The notes: a model not told the origin generated them from the letters alone. Positions 55,199-64,000 are shown, numbered from the stretch's first letter. The stretch is 64,000 nucleotides of DNA from Hyaloraphidium curvatum (GCA_025558095.1 JAIVFI010000043.1:248001-312000), one strand, 5' to 3'. Made by a program: numbers and translations.

Positions 55199-55973
55199 TG
55201 CGGGGCGGATGATCGCTTGGGACGGCCGTCGGCGCGGGTCGGGCACAGACCTTTGGCTGGGCGGAGAACGGCGCTGCGGGCACGCGCGATGGGGCGCGCA
55301 ATCTTTAGAACGCTCGGAAGCTGGAACGCATTGAACGTTTGAACACTAGTAACGGACGACTGATAGACACCTCACACGAATGGTTGCTTCCGTTCCGCTG
55401 GAAGCCCGCCCAGATAACTCCTCCCACAACAGCAAGGCCAGTCCATCCGACCCGCATCGGCATCCAGGCTCATTAGGAACCTCGCCGGCCGCCCGTCGGC
55501 CCGTCTCCTGCATTCCTCGGGTTCAAGGTGCGCGCCGATTGCACCCTTCACCGCGGCGATCGGATCGGTGGCTCGTTTATCGTGCAACTCTCCCTCGTCC
55601 CCATCCTCGCCCTCATCGCGCCCTCTGCCACCGCTCGCGGCATCTCGACCCGCCGAGCAGTGCGAGCGCGTTTCCGGCCCGCGGGGAAACGGGGCGGAAA
55701 GGACGCCGCGGCGGCGTTGCGGCGAGGGATCGCGGTGCCCGTGCGGAGGGTGCGCCAACGCTACGGAAGACCCGAACTGGCCCCGGAAGGGCCGTCTTGG
55801 AGGGCATTTCGCGCTGAAGACAAGACCGGTGCTCTCGTGGACCATTTTTGGGGGTCTTCCGTGCCCTGGACCTCCACGGACTCTCGCCTCCGCGCCTGTT
55901 GAACCTCTGCGGACGCTTTCGGGGTCTGCCACCCCCTGAACATCCTCGGACTCTCCCTTTTCCGGCCGCGACG
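55199..55973. promoter_or_regulatory. Intergenic region upstream of the PQ-loop gene
   Basis: About 775 bp lie between same-strand genes. Frames in it carry no motif. The last 150 bp before the ATG hold imperfect GGACTCTC- and CTTTTCCGGCC-like elements but no TATA box. Probably 3' UTR plus promoter. Confidence 0.35.
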
Positions 55974-57001
55974 ATGTCGGAATCGACTCAGCCCTCCTAC
56001 TACCCGGTCCTGAAGCAGGTCTTTGCGGCACTGGGCTTCGTGTTCTTCTCCTTCCAGCTGGCGCCGCAAGTGTGGAAGAACTACAAGAACAAGAACACCG
56101 AGGGGCTGGCGACGGCCATGATCATGATCTGGTACATTGCCTCGCTGCTGCTCGCGGGGTACGCGGTCGGGATCGGCCTGGTGGGTCTCGATGTGCTCTG
56201 TCCGTCCTGGCACCTTGAACGTGCTCTTTCCCGTCCCGGCACCCTCTCGAACGCCGCTCCCGCAGACGATACTGGTGATTATTCAACCCCAGATCTTCAC
56301 GGCCTTCAACGTGGCCGTGCTGGTGCAGATCTTCTACTACATGCCCAACAACCCGTCGAGCTACTTTGCCCGCAAGGGGTACCGGATACCCATGCCCACG
56401 GCGTGGCTCATCTTCTTCGGCGCGCTGGCGCTGTCGGCGGCCATCGTTGCGGGGCTGTACTTTGCGATCCGCTACGCGTACGACACGGGGCAGAACTCGG
56501 TGATCCTCGCGCTGGGATACCTGCCGACGGTGTTTGTGTTTATCGGTTTCCTGCCTCAGTTTTGGGAGATTTACCGTGGGTTTCCGTCCATCCTCTTTGT
56601 CTGCTTCAATGGCTCACTAATGTCTTGGCACCGCAGGCTATAAGCGCGTTATGGGCATCTCCCTCATGTTCCTCCTCATCGACGCCCTCGGCGGCATCTT
56701 CAACACCATCTCCCTCGCCTTCCACGAGACCTTCGACATCCCCGCCGCCACCTGCTTCCTCGTCATCGCCGCGTGCGACCTGCTCATCATCGCGCTGTAC
56801 TTCCCGCTCGAGGCCGCGTGGCGGAAGAACAACCCCGCCGAGGCCGCGGCCGAGGCGGCGGCCAAGCGGGGGGAGGTGGTCGTGGACGAGATGGCGGCCA
56901 AGGAGATCGGGGACAAGGACGCGGGGTCCGAGGATACGGCGGTGGTCATGGAGCAGCTCCAGCCGCTGCCACCGGCCGCGAGGTCGTCGGATGCCGTTTA
57001 G
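55974..57001 (+). CDS. PQ-loop repeat (SWEET/cystinosin-clan) membrane transporter
   Basis: This is a seven-helix PQ-loop protein of about 270 aa; relatives export cystine or basic amino acids from lysosome/vacuole. Start is Met at 55974 (MSESTQPSYYPVLKQVFAAL). The first PQ motif is in FFSFQLAPQVWKNYKNKNTE with a Lys/Asn tail. The second is in VFIGFLPQFWEIYR. Introns at about 56182-56269 (GTGGGT donor) and 56576-56638 are in frame, joining GIGL to TILVIIQPQIFTAF, and EIYR to YKRVMGISLMFLL. The last exon has LLIDALGGIFNTISLAFHE and two helices, then a charged cytosolic tail (EIGDKDAGSEDTAVV) ending at 57001. Its final 240 bp (56762-57001) reappear at 59221-59460 in the chimeric pseudogene. Substrate not assignable. 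Confidence 0.85.
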
Positions 57002-57081
57002 GTGGGTACGGCCGCTACATGTTTGTATCTTCGGCGGCCGAGGATCGAGTCAGGCATTGCATTGTTCACGTAGTTGCGGCT

Positions 57082-57781
57082 CTATTCCGTGTAGTGGTAC
57101 CAAAAGATGGTCCATGCGACGGGTACTACGAACAAATCGATCGCACCAAAGCACGCCGCCGCAATGCCGGTGTCGAACCACTTTTGCGCCACCGTCGAGG
57201 TAAGCGACAGATAGAACGACCACGTGATCAAGCTCTTCAAGAGCTCGTTGTAACGCATAGTGGCGTCGATGCTGGCCGCTGCGGAAGATTGTGAAATGGG
57301 AATATTTCTGAGCCGATGCAATCCACCCACGCAGATCGTAGAAGAAGGCGCCGAGTCCTCTATCAACGAACAAGAGCGTCTCGTTTGCCTGGCGTCTGGG
57401 CAAGACACCTTCAACACGGTGGAACCAGCGAAGGACAACACCGTGAAGCTTCGCGATCTTGCGCAGTTCATTTGACGTCAGAGTAGCTATCCAAGTGTTC
57501 ATGTCCGAGAGCTCCGTTCCAGGTGGAGCCAGTTGTTCCAGCTGGTCGGTCCTGATCGCGTAGATGACCGTGAGGACGTATGCCCCCAGGCCTTCCTTGT
57601 CCAGGGCCTTGTAGATAGTCCCAACATAGACGCCGGATTTCAGTTGTTTCTGAACAAATGCGGCCTTCGAGATGTCGACGATGTTTTGGAGGGAGGTGCT
57701 CGAATCCGACGGTGCGGAGCGTGCAGAGCTAGGCCCTGCCTGTCCCGGGCCCAGGGCTTCTTGTTCTGTGGGAGCTTCCAT
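57082..57781 (-). CDS. Small helical protein, C-terminal membrane helices, family not recognised
   Basis: I do not recognise it. Met at 57781 (MEAPTEQEALGPGQAGP) starts a Ser/Pro/Glu-rich N-terminus. It leads into a helical region (DISKAAFVQKQLKSGVY, LGAYVLTVIYAIRTDQLEQL, TSNELRKIAKLHGVVLRWF). A 52-nt intron (57279-57330, GTGGGT donor, CCGCAG acceptor) joins GAFFYDLR-type sequence to PASIDATMRYNELLKSLITW. The C-terminus has one or two membrane-like segments (AAACFGAIDLFVVPVAWTIF) and ends WYHYTE at 57082. About 215 aa. Upstream Met codons exist but overlap the divergent 57921 gene's promoter, so the shorter start is preferred. It lies tail-to-tail 80 bp from the PQ-loop gene. A DUF1279/FAM210-like identity was considered, but I see no convincing signature. 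Confidence 0.55.
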
Positions 57782-57920
57782 TCTCTCCAAGAAGGGTGTC
57801 CGTGGAGACAAAGTGACCGCCACGTCTGCGCGGTTTTGGTTTACGGCCGTCCCCTGCACACAACCTTGCGCTACTCGCGCAACAACTACGTACAGCGACG
57901 ACCAGAGGCGAAGGAAGACC

Positions 57921-58574
57921 ATGCCAGCACTCGGAACCGACTCAAACGTGTCCGCGCGCCCCCCGCCGCGGCTCCTAGTACGGGTGCTTCCCTGCACCTT
58001 TTGGTTTGCGGTCCCCATCGGGCCGGGGTCGCGGGTTCGCGACCTCGTCGACCTGCATGGCGCCGTCGCCGACGCTTTGGATCTGCGCGGGCGCTCGCGC
58101 TCGTGTCTCGAGCTGCGTTTCTGCGCCGGCGCGGGAGCCAAGCCGGCGGAGGAAGACGTGCAGATGAAGTCGGCCTCTGGGCCCCCGCTTCCCTGCCTGA
58201 GCAGACCGGTGCCGAACGATGCGACCCTTGTTGACGGCGCACACGTAGTCGGCACCCTAAACTACAACAACTGCCCCTTCTTTTGGTCTGTGGACACGTT
58301 CTCGGTTGCGGGCTGGCGAAAGCTCCTCTTCGGCGAGTCGCTGGACCCGCCGCCGGGTCTTGCAATCGAGTATGCCGCCGATACTGAGCTGCAGCAGCCA
58401 CTGCAGCGCTTTGCCGGCACGGGCAACGACAACGACGGCGAGGACTCGGAGTCGCTGCTATTTGGCGGGAAACCGGCGGGCGTCGTGCGAGGCGCTTCCG
58501 CGCTTACCCTGCGAGGGTCGCTGACGAACTTCCCATGGGCGCCATTCGTAAACGGAAAGGTGAAGCCAGAGTAG
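57921..58574 (+). CDS. 217-residue protein of unknown family
   Basis: I do not recognise it. A single exon runs from Met at 57921 (MPALGTDSNVSARPPPRLL) to a stop at 58572-58574. The N-terminal half (LVRVLPCTFWFAVPIGPG, VRDLVDLHGAVADALDLRGR) resembles a small beta-grasp-like start: strand, helix, then CLELRFCAGAG. The C-terminal half is richer in loops (FWSVDTFSVAGWRKLLFGES). No membrane helix or catalytic motif is seen. It diverges from the minus-strand 57781 start, with 139 bp between the two ATGs, so a shared promoter is likely. Coding potential is supported by length and GC at third positions rather than by homology. Confidence 0.5.
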   Translation: MPALGTDSNVSARPPPRLLVRVLPCTFWFAVPIGPGSRVRDLVDLHGAVADALDLRGRSRSCLELRFCAGAGAKPAEEDVQMKSASGPPLPCLSRPVPNDATLVDGAHVVGTLNYNNCPFFWSVDTFSVAGWRKLLFGESLDPPPGLAIEYAADTELQQPLQRFAGTGNDNDGEDSESLLFGGKPAGVVRGASALTLRGSLTNFPWAPFVNGKVKPE

Positions 58575-58616
58575 AGGGGTTTTGGAGCACTTCTCCCCCC
58601 GCCCCCCTCCTTCTTC

Positions 58617-59460
58617 CGCCCTGCCCAACCCCAACCCGGCCCCTGCCAACCGCGCGGCTGCCGTCTGAAATTTCTACGACCCACGCATCAACCCCGCTGC
58701 CGCAAAGCTCTATTCCGAGTTCAGCACCTCCCCGCGGCACCCGTCGCCAAGCCGAAACTGCTCGACTGCTACCTTGTCGCCTTCCCCAAGCTCCTCTACA
58801 TGCTCCGCTGGGCGGAGCGGCAGCCAAACGGGCCTCTGCTCTACAGCGTGTACCATTCCAGTACGCCTATGGTGACCCGTGGGATCAGCAGAGGAAGGAC
58901 AGACTGCGCACGGCGTTCCGCCACGCTTGGACTTGACTGAAGCAGGGCAACATCAACGCAGCCAACTTCAGGTGGACTAGCAACGACGCAGTCGGCGGGA
59001 ACCTCGTCGGGCCCGAGCCCGGCAGCAATCCTGTAGGCACAATCTAGGACGCCGAACGCGCCTTCTCGTTTTGGCTCGCCCATGCCGCGCATGCGCTCGC
59101 CCTGGAGATCGGCGGCTTCCTCGCCTGGACCCTCCGCGCGATGAGCAACGTCTCGATCGCGCGGGCGCTGGTTGGAGCGCTTTGGTTTTCACTGATCAGG
59201 ACGGCTCCAACCTCGGACTCGTCATCGCCGCGTACGACCTTTTCATCATCGCGCTATACTTCCCGCTTGAGGCCGTGTGGCGGAAGAACAACCCGGCCGA
59301 AGCCGCGGCCGAAGCGGCGTCAAAGAGGGGGGAGGTGGTCGTGGACGAGATGGCGGCCAAAGAGATCGGGGACAAGGACGCGGGGTCCGAGGATGCGGCG
59401 GTGGTCGCGGAGCAGGTGCAGCCTCCACCGGCGTCGGCGAGGTCGTTGGATGCTGTGTAG
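58617..59460 (+). pseudogene. Chimeric pseudogene: transglutaminase-like 5' part fused to PQ-loop 3' end
   Basis: The first about 590 bp are a decayed relative of the neighbouring transglutaminase-like gene. 58617-58730 matches 59920-60015 (both encode YDPRINPAAAKLY), and 59141-59215 matches 60137-60211 (MSNVSIARALVGALW against MSDLSIARVLDGALW). An in-frame TGA follows the shared AAAV, frame changes near 58725 and 58860, further stops lie at about 58934 and 59046, and one base is missing before GACGGCTCCAACCT. At about 59216-59220 the sequence switches to PQ-loop sequence. 59221-59460 aligns without gaps to 56762-57001, at roughly 88% identity by eye, including the stop codon. A signal peptide and promoter are missing. 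Between the matched parts lies a segment (FQYAYGDPWDQQRKDR, INAANFRWTSNDAVGGN) absent from the intact neighbour, so the donor paralogue was longer. Confidence 0.8.
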
Positions 59461-59867
59461 CTGGCACTGGGCTGGCCGGCTTGGAAGCACCGTTGTGGCC
59501 TTCAGTTGAGCGGATGTAGGCTCTTGGACCCGTGGAACTGCTGTTTGTGGGCGACAATTGTGAGGCGGATTGCCAAGTACAATTGAACTTGACTTCACTT
59601 CACCTCCAGCTTCCCGCAGACTGGTCCATCGCATCTCCTCTAAGGAGATCAGAGCTGCACTTGCACAACTGACACGGCTTCAGCTCTTTCAGCTTGTTTG
59701 GCGCTCTAACGGTTGCACTGGTGGTCGGCGGGAAGGCGGACGCGGACGACATAGCAGGCGGGAGATCTTCGTGGGCGGGTCCTGATGGGGATCTCCCGCG
59801 CGCGGGATCTCCCGCTGGCCTATAAACAGCACCCACCCAGCACGGCGCAACCCGAAACACGATCACG
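59461..59867 (+). promoter_or_regulatory. Promoter of the transglutaminase-like gene: palindromic repeats and TATA box
   Basis: GGGATCTCCCGC occurs at 59788-59799 and 59804-59815, 16 nt apart. Its core also appears inverted as GCGGGAGATC at 59758-59767. TATAAA lies at 59821-59826, 42 bp before the ATG at 59868. The rest of this 407-bp gap shows no coding exon. The layout suggests a regulator binding a GATCTCCCGC-type site three times next to the core promoter. Confidence 0.6.
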
Positions 59868-61135
59868 ATGAAGGCATTTGTACTCGCATTTTTCTGCGCC
59901 TGCTTCTGCGGCGCCGTTGCGCTACCCAACCCCAACCCTGCCTCCCGCGCGGCCGCCGTCCGGAAACTCTACGACCCGCGCATCAACCCCGCAGCCGCAA
60001 AGCTCTATTTAGAGTTCAGAAACCCGCGGCTGACTTTTCCCGACCCGACGAAACGGCGACTTTCGCGGCGGCCGATATCCACGACGAGACCGGCCTGGTA
60101 CCGTGCTCTTCCGACGCCGACCGCCATATCCGCTCGATGAGCGATCTCTCCATCGCGCGGGTGCTGGATGGGGCGCTCTGGCTTCACCCAGTTACGGACG
60201 GCTCCAACCTAGCAGGACACCAGGCTTACTACGACGCCGGGACGCCCGCGCATCCAGCGTTCATGTGGCGATTCTTTATCAACCACGGCGTGGTAGCTTC
60301 CGCCGCCATCGGGCCTGGTGGGCCGAAGCAGGCGATGAGGAGGGCGATCGCAGCGGTGCTCGACTTTGCCCGCTGGCGGTTTTACCATTTCCTCGGGGAT
60401 TTCAGCTGGTCCAACGCGGCAGCGTACTGGGGCCCCCGCGTTCCCGCCGTGTCGCAGCTGATCGCGGGGACCGTCGCAAATTCTCCCACTGTCCCCGCCG
60501 AGCTCCGCAACATCACCATGAGCTGGACGGCGGGCTGCTATGGAACCACCGCCTTCCTCATGCACGTGCTCCGCGCGCTCAACATCCCGGCCGAGGTCAT
60601 GTCGCAGCAGAACATGTGCGGGCATACCTCGATCCGGTTCCCGGAACTCGACGCCTACCTCTCGCACGGCGACGACCCGTACGCATCCACCTGGGGATTC
60701 GGCCCGTACGTGCCGCCGGCCGAGATGCTGCTCCTGGACGGGCAGACGTACCGGACCTGGTTCAAGCCCAACCAGACCGGCTTTGAAGCGTGCCGCAACG
60801 TCGGGCGCAGGCCGATCGACATGAAGGTCTCGGCGGGGTTCGTTTCCGCGACCACCTTCGGGAAGTACTGCATCGACGTAAAGGACGGGCTCACCAACGC
60901 CTCCTCGGTTGAAGCCCTGCAAAACTCTACGGTGGCCGGGAACTGGCTCTACCTGGCGCAGCTGCATCCGAAGGTGGTGACCAAACCCGTGTACGACGTG
61001 GCGTACCTCAAAGCCAACGGGCTTTGGGACCGGTTGGAGGCGTACAGGATCGAGTTTGGGTGCAACGCCGCGCCGACGTGCTGGAAGACGGGGTGCCAGG
61101 GGTACGATAAGCCGTGCGCATACTGTGTCGACTGA
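59868..61135 (+). CDS. Secreted transglutaminase-like (papain-fold) protein
   Basis: The ATG at 59868 opens a clean signal peptide (MKAFVLAFFCACFCGAVALP). The main domain is in another frame from about 60020 to 61135. It has the transglutaminase-core triad order: Cys in TAGCYGTTAFLMHVL (residue 134 counted from Met at 60137), His in NMCGHTSIRF (163) and Asp in LSHGDDPYAS (180), each in the expected surroundings. Asn-x-Ser/Thr sites and Cys-rich C-terminus (CNAAPTCWKTGCQGYDKPC) suit secretion. The two frames can be joined by a 69-nt GT/AG intron (GTCCGG to TTCAG, about 59961-60023). However, this removes a stretch conserved with silent changes in the pseudogene copy, so a frameshift or deletion is the alternative. 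Possible roles: peptide or cell-wall cleavage/cross-linking. Family call is moderate. Confidence 0.7.
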
Positions 61136-61431
61136 AGTCAAGTTGCAATGAAATCGATCGGTGTAACGAAACGGTGCTGTGTTTGCTGGGTCCGCTGAAC
61201 AGCCCAGGACGCACTAGCCGATCCTCGCAGATCCTCTATCTGGCGAAGCAGAACAACAACACGCATGTGCTCCGTGCCCGTTCCTCCCAGCCCTTGCCAT
61301 GCGGCTCTTCCTTCCCATGCTCGAGCAAGCTCAAGTGAACAAGCAGGCTTTGGAAAAGTCCGGCGCGTCGTCTCGAGGAATCTTGCCAACGTTCGACGAA
61401 AACGAGCGCGACGGGATCTCCCCATCCAAGA

Positions 61432-62652
61432 TCAGCCCTTGTCGGCACTGGCGCCGCTGGCATTCCGCTTCGCCTCGTCCGTCTTGGCCTTGACATAGAC
61501 CAGCCCCGCAAAGAAGCCTGGGAAGAAGCGGTTCAGCGAACAGCGTCCGCCGAAGGCAAGGAGAAAAACACACCCAGCATGACGCTCGTCACCCCCGTCG
61601 TCGTCACCGGCTCCCCGAACGCCACCATCCCCAGGATCGAGATTGGCAGCTTGTTCAGCGCCCCCGCCATGCTCGTCACGGCGCTCGAGTTGACGCGCAC
61701 GCTCCAGCTCGTGCAGTACGAGATGCCGAAGCACGAGATGGCCGAGACGGTGACGGCCCAGGCCACGGAGCGGGCGTTGAAGACCTCAGGGGAGAGGTCG
61801 CAGAAGGTCAGGGTGGCCCACTGCTCGCGCTCGAGGACGAGGGAGCACAGGAAGAGCAGGGGCACGGCGAGCATGTTGTTGTACAGGACGACGTCGGCGT
61901 CCTTGAGCTTCATGAACTGGCGTTCGAGGATCAGCGGGGGTGCCGACACTGGAGGCGAGGATCACACCTTGAGCGTAGCCCTCATGCTCACGGAGTAGCT
62001 CGCGCTGGTCGCGATGTTCACGGCCATCCAAAAGTAGCCCTCGAGCTTGTGCGCCTCGGCACCCTCCCGCAGGCCGCCCGTCCGCGAGAGGTCGCCCCAG
62101 CCGGCGACGAGGGAGCTCGTCACGATCATGCTGAATGCGACCATGGCCAGCGGCGTGACGGGGGACCCGTTCAGGAACGCGCGCTCGCTGTACGCGATCG
62201 CAATCGTGTTCCCGTTTTTAAGGACGGTGTAGAGGGGGATGGAGAGCACGGCGAGCGCCTTCATGGACGAGTAAATCATCCCCACGAGGCAGAGCGCCAC
62301 CGGCATCCCTGCGGAGGCGTGAGCGCCGCTCAGCGCCCGGTTCTGGCGAATTGCACAAACACGGCCCAGACCCACATTGCCGCGCCTCGGCGGGCCGGAA
62401 CGGTCTGTGCGACGCGAGCCCGAGCGCGCAGAACACCTCCAGGAGCACCAGCACCGTCCCGTGCTGGATGGCCAGCAGCAGAAAGTTCGCGGTGAAGTGG
62501 TATTTGCTCAGCACGAACTTGTTTGCCAGCAGCATGAGCGTCGACGAGGCGCAGAAGGCGAGCACGGCGGTCGCCCGGTGCACGCGGCTGAAGGCGGGCG
62601 GCGCGCCCTCCGCCCGCGGCGTCACCTCGCCCGCCTCGAGCTGCTTCGCCAT
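61432..62652 (-). CDS. GDP-mannose transporter, Vrg4/GONST-like (nucleotide-sugar transporter)
   Basis: This is a Golgi antiporter bringing GDP-mannose for glycan synthesis. Start is Met at 62652 (MAKQLEAGEVTPRAEGAPP). Hydrophobic helices run throughout (AVLAFCASSTLMLLANKFVL onward). Four exons are joined by three short introns (about 62307-62366, 61921-61969 and 61516-61567); the second and third keep frame cleanly. Diagnostic motifs are both present: LYNNMLAVP, corresponding to the FYNN motif, and GALNKLPISI, containing the GALNK motif that contacts GDP-mannose in Vrg4. LKNGNTIAIAYSERAFLNG also matches the family. The C-terminus (GFFAGLVYVKAK then a Lys/Ala tail) ends at 61432. The 3' end faces the transglutaminase-like gene with a 296-bp gap that shows no gene. 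Confidence 0.9.
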
Positions 62653-62851
62653 TGCGCCGCCTCCGTTGGCGCGGCCGGCCGGCCGGAACACCGTCGCGCG
62701 GAGTCAGGGCCGCCCTGACTCCAGACTGTTTTTCGGGCTGAGGACTCGGAGCCTGACTCGGAGCACGATCGACCTCGGTGCGCGACTCCACGCGCACACC
62801 CGCTTCGCAGCACTCGGCACACGTCCATCCGCGGCCCCGTACGCCCGAAGC

Positions 62852-63516
62852 ATGAGCAAACGCGCCGAAGACGATTCCGCTGCCGACCCTGCCCCGGAGG
62901 AGAGCGGGCCGCCAGAGAAAAAGGCCAAGACGGACGACGCGTCGGACGCGTCTCCCGCTGCGGAGGCCGCGAAGGAGGCGCCCGCGGCCGAAGCGGCTGG
63001 TCACGCGACATCTTCGAGGTGAGCAGCGCTCGAGCTGGGTCCGGATTCGCCGACTGGAGCTCACTGCGCGGCCGTGCCCGAGAAGCCTCTTCGACCACAT
63101 CTCGCTCCCCGTCACGGACTTCGAAAAATCGAAGGCGTTCTACCTGGCGGCGCTGAAACCACTCGGAGTCGAGAGCATCATGGAATTCGGAAAGAGCGTC
63201 GGCATGGGAAAGGTTCGGGGCCCTCAATCGCTGGATCCAGCCTGCTGATGGGCGTTCCTAGAACGGCGAACCGTCCTTCTGGATCGACGGCACGACGGGC
63301 GCGGACGTCACGACCCCCAAAGGCCAGCACCTCGCCTTCAGCGCGCCGACCAGGAAGCTCGTCGACGAGTGGTACGAGGCCGCGATCGCCGCCGGCGGGA
63401 CCGACAACGGCAAGCCGGGGCTCCGCAAGGATTACAGCCCGACGTACTACGGCGCCTTCGTGCTCGACCCGGATGGGCACCGCATCGAGGCCGTGTGCCA
63501 CGCGGCCGAGGAGTGA
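62852..63516 (+). CDS. VOC-superfamily (glyoxalase/bleomycin-resistance fold) protein
   Basis: This is a small vicinal-oxygen-chelate protein. Exon 1 (62852-63020) encodes a disordered, charged N-terminus (MSKRAEDDSAADPAPEES). After an intron (about 63021-63089) comes LFDHISLPVTDFEKSKAFYL, the typical first VOC strand with metal-ligand His. After a second intron (about 63212-63260) comes NGEPSFWIDGTTGADV, QHLAFSAPTRKLVDEWYEAA, GGTDNGKPGLRKDYSPTYYG and FVLDPDGHRIEAVCH with the final Glu ligand. The arrangement His...His...Glu suits a divalent metal site. The RKDYSPTYYGAF type is a common group of bacterial and fungal glyoxalase-like proteins with unknown substrate. It diverges from the transporter gene with 199 bp between starts. 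Stop at 63514-63516. Confidence 0.85.
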
Positions 63517-63800
63517 GGCTGGGCACGAAGAGATCGATATCCTTGACGACGCGACCGGTGGCCCTCTCGCCGTGATCCATCTACTGGCTTGTCTTCAGGT
63601 GACGATTTTGTACTGGAAATGAACATTCTTGGCTTGCCTCCCTTTTGAAAGCTTGGCCGTGGAAGACGTTGACGGTGCCGCGCGCGAGATTCCGCTCGGA
63701 CTTAACAAAGCGACTTCCGCCACCGCCCCTCACACCTCCGCAGCCCCGGCGGCCCGCTCCTAGAGGCCTCTGCGCTCTTCCCCCGAACCCCTGCAAAGCC

Positions 63801-64000
63801 ATGAGCGGGCTCAAGCTTCTCGTTCCCGTGAAGCGGGTCATCGACTACGCGGTGAAGATCCGGGTGCTGCCCAACAAGAAGGGCGTCGAGACGAGTGGGT
63901 CCGCCCCGCCGGCGCCGCATCGCGCTTCTAAACGGCACTTTGTCGTTGCCGCGCCCGTTTCCGGTGCCCTGGTGCCGCCGCTGCGGGGACAGACAACGTG
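63801..64000 (+). CDS. etfB: Electron transfer flavoprotein beta subunit, first exon (runs off window)
   Basis: Met at 63801 starts MSGLKLLVPVKRVIDYAVKI, then RVLPNKKGVET, matching the conserved N-terminus of mitochondrial ETF-beta. ETF passes electrons from acyl-CoA dehydrogenases to ETF:ubiquinone oxidoreductase. A GTGGGT donor follows at about 63892, splitting the codon after GVET, and the rest of the visible 108 bp is intron. The remaining exons lie outside the window. It has no long presequence; ETF-beta in fungi and animals often uses an internal or N-terminal non-cleaved signal. Confidence 0.85.
   Translation, partial: MSGLKLLVPVKRVIDYAVKIRVLPNKKGVETSGSAPPAPHRASKRHFVVAAPVSGALVPPLRGQTT

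Noticed and set aside
57308-57330. A 23-nt intron in the 57082-57781 minus-strand gene
   Set aside because: A 52-nt intron with the same donor and a later acceptor keeps frame and fits the usual length.
1-64000. CRISPR arrays, prokaryotic operons, rRNA, or insertion sequences
   Set aside because: No regularly spaced repeats, Shine-Dalgarno pattern, rRNA-like sequence or transposase motif was found; the genes are clearly spliced and eukaryotic. tRNA genes cannot be excluded by eye.

Overview
The window is nuclear DNA from a eukaryote, very probably an early-diverging (chytrid-grade) fungus. Genes are densely packed on both strands and are cut by many introns of about 48-60 nt. Most coding sequence is very GC-rich, so antisense and out-of-frame ORFs are long. 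Fungal pointers are a plasma-membrane-type P3A proton ATPase, a Zn2Cys6 binuclear-cluster regulator and a Vrg4-like GDP-mannose transporter. An ABCA-type half transporter argues for an early-diverging lineage, because that family is largely missing from Dikarya. No species can be named from the sequence alone.

Layout, left. The C-terminal part of the cohesin loader Scc2/Mis4 runs off the left edge. It is followed by a LIM-domain gene or fragment, ARMC8/Gid5 (minus), an SDR oxidoreductase, the rRNA/tRNA cytidine acetyltransferase NAT10/Kre33 (minus), an unrecognised 13.3-16.7 kb gene, a two-domain M16 metallopeptidase (minus), a GFA/CENP-V protein, and the ABCA half transporter (to 25.9 kb).

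Middle. Two mitochondrial-looking membrane genes come next (an Ala/Lys-rich helical protein and a FUN14 protein). They are followed by a family III CoA-transferase, the P3A H+-ATPase, and a convergent pair of intronless, bacterial-looking genes: a class C beta-lactamase-like serine hydrolase and a SagB-type tandem nitroreductase. After a 1.5 kb gap come a GRAM-TBC-EF-hand Rab GAP, a GT61-like glycosyltransferase, a PI-PLC-X-like protein and a multispanning membrane protein.

Right. An orphan gene has duplicated promoter elements and a reading-frame break near its 3' end. Then come an ankyrin protein, the Zn2Cys6 protein, a CRAL-TRIO (Sec14-like) protein, a PQ-loop transporter, two small unknown genes, a chimeric pseudogene, a secreted transglutaminase-like protein, the GDP-mannose transporter, a VOC/glyoxalase protein, and the first exon of ETF-beta at the right edge.

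Most genes are unrelated housekeeping functions and do not form a pathway. The most notable structures are: (1) the 58.6-59.5 kb pseudogene, which joins a decayed transglutaminase-family 5' part to the last 240 bp of the PQ-loop gene; (2) frequent GTGGGT splice donors; (3) the intronless bacterial-like pair; (4) the orphan gene with repeated palindromes and TATA boxes. Exon borders were worked out by eye from reading frame and GT/AG sites; a few junctions remain open and are flagged.
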